Below are positions 7,957-13,211 of a DNA stretch of 64,000 nt, piece by piece. The stretch's first letter is position 1; every line of letters starts with the position of its first letter. The position numbers and the translations under genes are program-made. Origin of the DNA: Bradyrhizobium roseum (GTDB lineage Bacteria > Pseudomonadota > Alphaproteobacteria > Rhizobiales > Xanthobacteraceae); assembly GCF_030413175.1 (NCBI RefSeq), contig NZ_CP129212.1, positions 2,852,001 through 2,916,000 of the forward strand, in the 5' to 3' direction. The notes below the pieces were generated by a model, which saw only the letters and a list, made by a program, of their open reading frames with translations, searched no databases and was not told where the DNA came from.

Positions 7957-7994
7957 GCGCTCGTGGCGAAACTGGTAGGCGCGCCGTCGCCTTT
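7957..7994 (+). pseudogene. 5' half of a tRNA-Leu-like gene, broken by a palindromic repeat
   Basis: GCGCTCGTGGCGAAACTGGT followed by AGGCGCGCC has the sequence and spacing of the acceptor and D arm of a tRNA-Leu. No matching 3' acceptor follows, because the palindromic element at 7995-8103 begins where the anticodon arm should be. CTTAAT and CCACCA appear after the element (about 8112-8140) and may be remnants, but they do not rebuild a cloverleaf. Confidence 0.5.
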
Positions 7995-8103
7995 CGTCAT
8001 TCCGCGGCGGGAGCGAAGCGAGCGAACCCGGAATCCAACGGGCCGCGAACGTTGTAGTGACATGGATTCCGGGTTCAGCCCTGCGGGCTGCCCCGGAATG
8101 ACG
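7995..8103. repeat. Palindromic intergenic repeat (REP/MITE-like)
   Basis: The left arm 7995-8036 begins CGTCATTCCGCGGC and ends GAACCCGGAATCC. The right arm 8064-8103 is its imperfect reverse complement (GGATTCCGGGTTC ... CCCCGGAATGACG). The whole is about 109 bp with a 27-nt centre. Elements of this sequence type are very common between genes in Bradyrhizobium and Rhodopseudomonas. This one has landed inside a tRNA gene. No clear target duplication was seen. Confidence 0.8.
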
Positions 8104-8154
8104 GAGGATAAACCTTAATTCAGTGGCGCCCACCACCAAGCAGAGGAGAGGACA

Positions 8155-8691
8155 ATGTTTGCCGCAAATCCAGCCCTTGTCCTCAACGCCGACTTCCAGC
8201 CGCTGAGCTATTTCCCGTTGTCGCTCTTCCATTGGGAAGACGCCATCAAGGCAGTGGTGAAGGGATCGCATGTCATCGTTGCGGAATACGACCAGGTGGT
8301 CCGCAGCCCGTCGACGGCGATGCGACTGCCGTCGGTCATCGCGTTGCGTGAGTACGTGCGGGCGCCGGTTCGCGTCGCCTTCACGCGGTTCAACGTTTTT
8401 CTTCGCGACCGCTTCCGTTGCCAGTACTGCGGCGACCAGCAGCTTCGGGGCGAACTGACGTTCGACCATGTCATCCCGCGTGCGGACGGCGGCCAGGCGT
8501 GCTGGACCAACATCGTGGCGGCCTGCAGTCCCTGCAACACGCGCAAGGACCGCTTCCACCTCAAGCCGCTGCGCAGGCCGTTCGAGCCGACGCGGCACGA
8601 CCTGATGGCGGCCCAGCGTCTGTTCCCGCCAAACTTTCTGCACGAGACCTGGCGGGACTATCTGTACTGGGACGTCGAACTCGAGAAGTAA
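8155..8691 (+). CDS. HNH endonuclease within the tRNA array
   Basis: The 178-residue protein has a C-terminal HNH nuclease domain. A zinc-binding pair C89-x2-C92 and C124-x2-C127 flank the beta-beta-alpha-metal core with D104-H105 (LTFDHVIPRADGG), N119 and N128. The N-terminal 80 residues (ALVLNADFQPLSYFPLSLFH) match the extended domain of a chromosomal HNH family widespread in alphaproteobacteria. GAGGAGAGG precedes the ATG. tRNA genes lie on both sides on the same strand. It could cleave DNA as a mobility or defence factor, or act on structured nucleic acid; the sequence does not decide. Confidence 0.88.
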   Translation: MFAANPALVLNADFQPLSYFPLSLFHWEDAIKAVVKGSHVIVAEYDQVVRSPSTAMRLPSVIALREYVRAPVRVAFTRFNVFLRDRFRCQYCGDQQLRGELTFDHVIPRADGGQACWTNIVAACSPCNTRKDRFHLKPLRRPFEPTRHDLMAAQRLFPPNFLHETWRDYLYWDVELEK

Positions 8692-8727
8692 CCGTGCCGG
8701 CGGCGAGGTTTTGCCGCCGGCGTCCAT

Positions 8728-8804
8728 CACCACGTAGCTCAACCGGATGAGCAGCGCGCTACGAACGCGAAGGTATGCAGGTTCGAGTCCTGCCGGGCAG
8801 GCCA
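8728..8804 (+). tRNA. tRNA-Arg(ACG)-like, acceptor stem poorly paired
   Basis: The D arm GCTCAACCGGATGAGC, anticodon arm with loop CTACGAA (anticodon ACG) and T arm GCAGG-TTCGAGT-CCTGC are good. The 3' strand CGGGCAG does not pair well with the 5' CACCACG; only about four of seven pairs form. This suggests a degenerate gene or one needing correction. G73 and CCA are encoded. Confidence 0.6.
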
Positions 8805-8810
8805 ATTCAT

Positions 8811-8889
8811 CTGGGTGTAGGGGAGCCTGGTCGTCCCCGCCGGCCTTGGAAGCTGGAGACCGCTGGTTCAAATCCAGCCACCTAGACCA
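8811..8889 (+). tRNA. tRNA-Pro(UGG)
   Basis: The acceptor is CTGGGTG/CACCTAG, the D stem GGGG...CCCC, the anticodon arm CCGGC-CTTGGAA-GCTGG (anticodon TGG) and the T arm GCTGG-TTCAAAT-CCAGC. A73 and CCA are encoded. It lies 6 nt after tRNA-Arg and 83 nt before rtcB. Confidence 0.85.
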
Positions 8890-8972
8890 GTTTTGCCGTT
8901 GATGGTGCCAGCAGACGCCCGACGGTCGAAGACGAGCGCGTACAAATGTTCTGCGTACCGATGGAGGAACCG

Positions 8973-10310
8973 ATGCGATCAGATCCATATCAGGAGCGAG
9001 CCCGTCAACTGGCGATCGAAGCCGGCGTCGATCCGGATTCCCGTGTCGGTGAGGGCCGCGGACAGCCGGCCTGGTGCCTTTACCGCGACGCCGCCCGCAA
9101 GGAACATCTGGCGCGCGAAACCGACGCGGCCGCTGCCGATATCGTCAACCTGCGTCCGCAGGACGAGCGGTACAAGAATTCGCCTCTCAAGATCTTTGGC
9201 CAGCACGAGGACGTCACCGTGGCGCAGATGCGCAATTGCATGTCGGTCGGCAATGTCGTCGCCGGCGTGATCTGTGCCGATGGTCATCTGGGCTACGCCC
9301 AGCCGGTCGGCGGCGTAATCGCCTATGAGAAGCAGGTCAGCATCTCCGGCGTCGGCTTCGATATCGGATGCGGCAATATGGCGGTTCGGCTTGATACGCC
9401 CTTCAGCGCGATCGAGGGCCGCGTCGGTGAGATCATCCACGACGTTCAGAAGGTGATCTCGTTTGGTGTCGGCCGCACAAACGACGAGCGCGTCGAGCAT
9501 GAACTGTTCGATGACGGCGACGCATGGCGGGAATCCGACATGGGCGCTTACCGGCAGAAAGCGGTCAGCCAACTCGGCACGGTCGGATCCGGCAATCACT
9601 ACGTCGATCTCATGCGTGACGAGGCCGGCCTTGTCTGGATAGGCGTCCACTTCGGCAGCCGCGGGCTGGGTCACACCAGCGCGACTCGCTATCTCAAGGC
9701 TGCCGGCGGCAAGGACGGCATGAACGTCCCGCCGGCGGTGGTCGACGAGGATAGCGAGCTTGGCCGGCGATACATCGCTGCGATGGAATTGGCCGGTCGC
9801 TACTCCTATGCCGGCCGTAAATGGGTCGTCGAGCGCGTCCGCAAGATCATCGGCGGCGCCGTCACCGACATGGTGCACAACCACCACAACTATGCATGGC
9901 GGGAGAACCATGGAGGCCGGGACCTCTGGGTGGTGCGGAAGGGTGCGACCCCCGCATTCCCCGGTCAGCGGGGCTTTGTCGGCGGCTCGATGGGCGATGA
10001 TGCCGTCATCCTCGAGGGTGTCGATAGCGCGGAAGCGCGGGCGTCGCTTTACTCGACGGTGCATGGCGCGGGCCGCCTGTTCGGCCGAAAGGAGGCCAAG
10101 CGCCGCTTCACCCGTGCCGAGATGGATGCGTGGCTCCAGCAGCGCGGAGTCACGCTGGTGGGCGCTGACCTCGACGAAAGTCCGATGGCCTACCGTCGCC
10201 TTCCGGAGGTGCTGGCGCAGCATGCCGGCAGCGTGAAGGTGCTGCATACGCTGCGGCCTTTCGCGGTGGCGATGGCCGGCGAGGGTGAGTTCGATCCATT
10301 CAAGGACTGA
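8973..10310 (+). CDS. rtcB: RtcB-family RNA-splicing ligase within the tRNA array
   Basis: RtcB joins RNA 2',3'-cyclic phosphate (or 3'-phosphate) ends to 5'-OH ends using GTP and Mn2+; it repairs or splices tRNA and other RNAs. This 445-residue protein shows GVGFDIGCGN with the metal ligands D130 and C133, GTVGSGNHYVDL, VHFGSRGLGH, DMVHNHHNYA, and VHGAGR with H364, which corresponds to the GMP-accepting histidine. The ATG at 8973 is preferred to the in-frame ATG at 8946 because GGAGGAA lies 3-4 nt upstream. No archease gene or RtcR-type sigma-54 activator is next to it, unlike classical rtcBA operons. tRNA genes flank it on both sides, which points to tRNA as its substrate (inference). Confidence 0.93.
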   Translation: MRSDPYQERARQLAIEAGVDPDSRVGEGRGQPAWCLYRDAARKEHLARETDAAAADIVNLRPQDERYKNSPLKIFGQHEDVTVAQMRNCMSVGNVVAGVICADGHLGYAQPVGGVIAYEKQVSISGVGFDIGCGNMAVRLDTPFSAIEGRVGEIIHDVQKVISFGVGRTNDERVEHELFDDGDAWRESDMGAYRQKAVSQLGTVGSGNHYVDLMRDEAGLVWIGVHFGSRGLGHTSATRYLKAAGGKDGMNVPPAVVDEDSELGRRYIAAMELAGRYSYAGRKWVVERVRKIIGGAVTDMVHNHHNYAWRENHGGRDLWVVRKGATPAFPGQRGFVGGSMGDDAVILEGVDSAEARASLYSTVHGAGRLFGRKEAKRRFTRAEMDAWLQQRGVTLVGADLDESPMAYRRLPEVLAQHAGSVKVLHTLRPFAVAMAGEGEFDPFKD

Positions 10311-10314
10311 GCGG

Positions 10315-10332
10315 CGGGGCGCACGCGCCCCG
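10315..10332 (+). terminator. GC hairpin after rtcB
   Basis: CGGGGCGC-AC-GCGCCCCG is a perfect 8-bp stem 5 nt after the rtcB stop. No T tract follows. It may separate the mRNA from the downstream tRNA transcript or serve as a processing site. Confidence 0.4.
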
Positions 10333-10340
10333 TCTGCCGA

Positions 10341-10417
10341 TGCCTCTTGGCTCAGTTGGTCAGAGCGCCGTCCTCTGAAGGGGGATGTCCCCGGTTCGAG
10401 TCCGGGAGAGGCTGCCA
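10341..10417 (+). tRNA. tRNA-Gln(CUG)
   Basis: The acceptor TGCCTCT/AGAGGCT has an open U1-U72 end, similar to the weak first pair typical of tRNA-Gln. The D arm is GCTC...GAGC, the anticodon loop CTCTGAA gives CTG, and the T arm is CCCGG-TTCGAGT-CCGGG. G73 and CCA are encoded. The anticodon stem has one G-G mismatch. Confidence 0.8.
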
Positions 10418-10422
10418 ATACT

Positions 10423-10496
10423 GGCGAGAGACCCAGGCGGCCAGGGTACGGTCTGCAAAACCGGACAGGCGGGTTCGACTCCCGTTCTCGCTTCCA
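10423..10496 (+). tRNA. tRNA-Cys(GCA)
   Basis: The acceptor GGCGAGA/TCTCGCT is followed by U73, the Cys identity base, and CCA. The anticodon arm ACGGT-CTGCAAA-ACCGG gives GCA, and the T arm is GCGGG-TTCGACT-CCCGT. It lies 5 nt after tRNA-Gln. Confidence 0.85.
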
Positions 10497-10497
10497 T

Positions 10498-10573
10498 GCG
10501 TTCGCGGACCAACTGGAGGGTCAGCCGTCTTCCAAACGGCCCCATGCTGGTTCGAGTCCAGACGAGCGCGCCA
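10498..10573 (+). tRNA. tRNA-Gly(UCC), first copy, with G73
   Basis: The acceptor GCGTTCG/CGAGCGC, D arm GACC...GGTC and perfect anticodon arm GCCGT-CTTCCAA-ACGGC (anticodon TCC) make a good cloverleaf. The discriminator is G, whereas bacterial GlyRS generally expects U73. Only 1 nt separates it from tRNA-Cys. Confidence 0.82.
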
Positions 10574-10581
10574 TTTGAACT

Positions 10582-10668
10582 GGAGAGTTGGCCGAGCGGC
10601 AAGGCAACGCGGTGCTAACGCGTCGAGTCCTTCGGGACGCACAGGTTCGATCCCTGTACTCTCCGCCA
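10582..10668 (+). tRNA. tRNA-Ser(GCU)
   Basis: A class II tRNA: the acceptor is GGAGAGT/ACTCTCC with G73 and CCA. The anticodon arm ACGCG-GTGCTAA-CGCGT gives GCT. The long variable arm GAGTCC-TTC-GGGACGC is present, and the T arm is ACAGG-TTCGATC-CCTGT. This is the most canonical member of the array. Confidence 0.92.
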
Positions 10669-10780
10669 TCGTGCGAAAGCGGGATGATCCGATCGCGATC
10701 GATCGGATGCTGCAAGAAGGATAGCGCCGGCCAGCCGCTGGAACGGTGCCTCCGTCTTCCATTGCGGCTGTTCCAATCTT

Positions 10781-10855
10781 GCGGGCGTGGCGTAGTGGGC
10801 TGCGTGCCTGTCTTCCAAAGAGGAGGTGCCGGTTCGATCCCGGCCGCCCGCGCCA
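10781..10855 (+). tRNA. tRNA-Gly(UCC), second copy, with G73
   Basis: The acceptor GCGGGCG/CGCCCGC is perfect. The anticodon arm CCTGT-CTTCCAA-AGAGG has one mismatch and gives TCC; the T arm is GCCGG-TTCGATC-CCGGC. Again G73 instead of U73, with CCA encoded. It differs from the first Gly copy in most stems, so it is not a recent duplicate. The 112 nt before it hold no clear gene. Confidence 0.8.
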
Positions 10856-10856
10856 G

Positions 10857-10934
10857 CCTGCCATCGCCTAGAGCCAAAGGGTACGGCGCTTTCAACGCCG
10901 GACGTCGCGGGTTGAACTCCCGCTGGCAGGACCA
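10857..10934 (+). tRNA. tRNA-Glu(UUC), with A73 and altered T loop
   Basis: The acceptor is CCTGCCA/TGGCAGG, and the anticodon arm CGGCG-CTTTCAA-CGCCG gives TTC. The T stem GCGGG/CCCGC encloses TTGAACT; the usual TTC at loop positions 54-56 is TTG, which would remove the conserved C56 contact with the D loop. The discriminator is A instead of the usual G. It lies 1 nt after the preceding tRNA-Gly. Confidence 0.78.
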
Positions 10935-10944
10935 GTTGTTTTTC

Positions 10945-11019
10945 CGCGGGGCCTCGGCAGGGAAGGGGTCGGCTCTCATAAGGCCGGCGTGGCGGGTTCG
11001 ACCCCCGCACCCGCGACCA
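10945..11019 (+). tRNA. tRNA with CAU anticodon (elongator Met or Ile2)
   Basis: The acceptor CGCGGGG/ACCCGCG has a mismatch at the inner pair. The anticodon arm CGGCT-CTCATAA-GGCCG gives CAT. The three G-C pairs that mark initiator tRNA are absent, so it is elongator Met or, if TilS acts on it, Ile2. T arm GCGGG-TTCGACC-CCCGC; A73; CCA encoded. Confidence 0.8.
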
Positions 11020-11023
11020 ATCT

Positions 11024-11098
11024 CCTGACTTCGTTCAATGGCAGGACGCCCGGTTGTGGACCGGGAGACGCGGAGTTCGATTCTCCCGGTCAGGACCA
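11024..11098 (+). tRNA. tRNA-His(GUG)
   Basis: The acceptor is CCTGACT/GGTCAGG, the D arm GTTC...GGAC, and the anticodon arm CCCGG-TTGTGGA-CCGGG gives GTG. There is A73 and no templated G-1; some alphaproteobacteria are known to use tRNA-His of this kind. CCA is encoded. Confidence 0.85.
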
Positions 11099-11101
11099 GA
11101 T

Positions 11102-11176
11102 ACCGGCTTAGTTCAGTGGCAGAACGCGGGCCTCCAAAACCCGATGTCGACTGTTCGATTCAGTCAGCCGGTGCCA
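11102..11176 (+). tRNA. tRNA-Trp(CCA)
   Basis: The acceptor ACCGGCT/AGCCGGT carries G73, the usual Trp discriminator. The D arm is GTTC...GAAC, the anticodon loop CTCCAAA gives CCA, and the T arm is GACTG-TTCGATT-CAGTC. The 3' CCA is encoded. Last tRNA of the array, 3 nt after tRNA-His. Confidence 0.87.
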
Positions 11177-11240
11177 GGATCAGGTGGTTACAAAATATGC
11201 AGGTGGACCCAAAAAGAGAGCAGTTGGCGCTCCGTGGTGC

Positions 11241-11759
11241 TCAGTCGAACAGGGCTGTGGCGCTGTCGCTGTCCGAATGCGCTGCGACAATCCGCTGCAT
11301 CATGTCGATGAATGCAGTCTGTTCCCGTTCACTTAGATTATCCAGCGTCGCGCGATGAGCGGCGCGCGCCGACGCCTCGATCTTTGCCAGAAGCGCCGCA
11401 CCCGCTGGTGTCAATTTGCAAAGCCGCGCGCGGCGATCCGTATCGTCAACGGCTATCTCGACAAAGCTGCGCGCAGCCAGCCGCTTCAGCGCGCCGGTCG
11501 TCGTTGTGCGGTCTAGCGCGATATCGGCCGCCAATGTGGTCTGATCAGCGGTTTTTCGCGCCGCCAGCGCGGAAAGCAGGCTGTATTGCAGCGGCGTGAT
11601 CTCGAAGGCGCCGCAGGCCTGCTGGAATAGTGCGACGTGAATCTGGTGCATTCGCCGGATCAGAAATCCCGGTCGCTGCGATAGCGGCCAGGGGCGGTGC
11701 TTGCTCTCACCGCGACGCTTTGTTGCCTTCCGCAACGCACTCTCCAAACCTCGACACAT
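11241..11759 (-). CDS. MarR-family transcriptional regulator
   Basis: A 172-residue winged-helix protein. The core ITPLQYSLLSALAARKTADQ, then TTLAADIALDRTTTTGALKR and the wing (VDDTDRRARLCKLTPAG) are standard MarR elements; the helical ends would form the dimer interface. It is divergent from the amidohydrolase/molybdenum hydroxylase/ABC operon, and a perfect 14-bp palindrome lies between them. It is probably a ligand-released repressor of that operon. Several in-frame ATG or GTG codons exist near the N terminus, so the exact start is uncertain. Confidence 0.9.
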   Translation of the reverse strand: MCRGLESALRKATKRRGESKHRPWPLSQRPGFLIRRMHQIHVALFQQACGAFEITPLQYSLLSALAARKTADQTTLAADIALDRTTTTGALKRLAARSFVEIAVDDTDRRARLCKLTPAGAALLAKIEASARAAHRATLDNLSEREQTAFIDMMQRIVAAHSDSDSATALFD

Positions 11760-11830
11760 CAGCGCGAATAGCTCGATTCGATCGGTCTCACCATGGCCTG
11801 ATCATGGCACGAAGTTTGCTTTTGTAAATA

Positions 11831-11844
11831 CGAAGTATACTTCG
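11831..11844. promoter_or_regulatory. Palindromic operator, probable MarR site
   Basis: CGAAGTATACTTCG is a perfect 14-bp palindrome in the 138-bp divergent region, 54 bp before the amidohydrolase start. It is AT-rich in context and of the size and symmetry typical of MarR sites. Confidence 0.6.
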
Positions 11845-11897
11845 CATTTTGGCTGGTGGCGCAAGCGCCGCCGGCGAGGATAGAGGAGAGATCGTTC

Positions 11898-13175
11898 ATG
11901 TCGATCAGCGCCACCTTCGACCAGCTGCTGCGCGGCGGCCGCGTGATCTGTCCGGCCTCCGGCATCGATGGCATCCGCGATGTTGCAATCCGCAACGGCA
12001 AGATCGCGGCCGTGCAGGGCGACATCCTGCCGACGAGCGCGAGGGAGGTGATCGACGTCAGCGGCAAGCTGGTGTTGCCCGGCCTCATCGATACCCATGC
12101 GCACGTCTATCAATATGTCAGTGGCCGCTTCGGCATGAATCCCGACATGGTCGGCGTGCAATCCGGCGTGACGACATTGGTCGACCAGGGCGGTCCGTCC
12201 TGCATGACGCTGCCCGGCTTCCGGCACTACATCGCCGAGCCGTCGAAGTCGCGCGTCTATGCGTTCCTGTCGGCTTACCTCGTCGGCGGACTGGAGGGCC
12301 ATTATTATCCGCAACTCTACAGTCCCGATGGCGTCGACATCGATGCCACCGTCAAGTCGGCCACGGCCAATCCCGACCTCGTGCGCGGCATCAAGGCCCA
12401 TGCCGAGATCGGCGGCTTCGCGCGCTGGGGCATTCGCGTCATCGAAATGGCGGCCGAGATCGGGCGCCGCACCGATCTGCCGGTCTATGTGCATTTCGGC
12501 CAGCTCTGGGGCCTGCCCGAAAGCGGCACCAATGGCGAAGACGTCGATACGATCTTGGAGCGCGTGATCCCGTTGCTGCGCGAGGGCGACGTGCTGGCGC
12601 ATCCGTTCACGCGCCATCCCGGTGGTTTTGTCAATCGCGAGGGCGAGGTGCATCCCGTGATCCGGGCGGCGCTCGATCGCGGCCTGAAGGTCGACGTCGG
12701 GCACGGCAGCCATTTCTCCTACCGGCTCGCCAAGAAGGCGATCGCCGCCGGCATCATTCCGACCACGCTCGGCGCCGACATTCACGGTTACAACACCCAT
12801 GTGCCGGCGCCCGCCGGCACGCCCGACCAGCACGAGGACGAGGAGAACCATCCTTTCGCCGGGCAGGCCAAGTTCAGCCTGGTCCAGGCGATGAGTTCGA
12901 TGATGGCGCTCGGCCTCACGCTCGAGCAGGTCGTGCCGATGGTCACATCGAACCCGGCCATGATGCTGGGCCGTGCCGATGAAATCGGCGCACTCAAGGT
13001 CGGCATGGATGCGGATGTCTCCGTGCTGGGAGAGAAAACCGGCAGGTTCGTCCTTGGCGACAACGAAAAGAACGAAGTCATCGCCGAGCGCCTTCTGCAG
13101 CCGGCATTCTGTCTCCGTGCGGGTGTGCGTTACGAGGCGGTGGCGCCCATTCTGCCGCAGGCCGTTGCGGCATAG
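11898..13175 (+). CDS. Amidohydrolase family metallohydrolase (dihydroorotase/deacetylase-like)
   Basis: This 425-residue TIM-barrel hydrolase has the binuclear metal set: H67-x-H69 (GLIDTHAHVY), candidate carboxylated lysine K166 (RGIKAHAEIG), H199 (VYVHFGQ), H235 (LAHPFTRHPGG) and D294 (LGADIHGYN). The layout matches the amidohydrolase/deacetylase branch near dihydroorotases and adenine deaminases. The start is set at 11898 instead of 11856 because GAGGAGAG lies 7 nt upstream. It heads an operon with a molybdenum hydroxylase and an ABC importer, so it probably opens a cyclic amide or cleaves an amide made from the imported compound; the substrate is not known. Confidence 0.85.
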   Translation: MSISATFDQLLRGGRVICPASGIDGIRDVAIRNGKIAAVQGDILPTSAREVIDVSGKLVLPGLIDTHAHVYQYVSGRFGMNPDMVGVQSGVTTLVDQGGPSCMTLPGFRHYIAEPSKSRVYAFLSAYLVGGLEGHYYPQLYSPDGVDIDATVKSATANPDLVRGIKAHAEIGGFARWGIRVIEMAAEIGRRTDLPVYVHFGQLWGLPESGTNGEDVDTILERVIPLLREGDVLAHPFTRHPGGFVNREGEVHPVIRAALDRGLKVDVGHGSHFSYRLAKKAIAAGIIPTTLGADIHGYNTHVPAPAGTPDQHEDEENHPFAGQAKFSLVQAMSSMMALGLTLEQVVPMVTSNPAMMLGRADEIGALKVGMDADVSVLGEKTGRFVLGDNEKNEVIAERLLQPAFCLRAGVRYEAVAPILPQAVAA

Positions 13176-13211
13176 GGAGGTCAGCGTCAGCTCGATCGGG
13201 AGAATGCTACC

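Noticed and set aside
10669..10780. Possible extra tRNA between tRNA-Ser and the second tRNA-Gly
   Set aside because: CTTCCAT and TTCCAATC resemble anticodon and T loops, but no paired acceptor or D arm and no CCA can be placed.
7604..11176. CRISPR array or prophage remnant
   Set aside because: The repeating units are tRNA cloverleaves of differing sequence; there are no constant repeats with spacers, and no integrase, capsid or cas gene.
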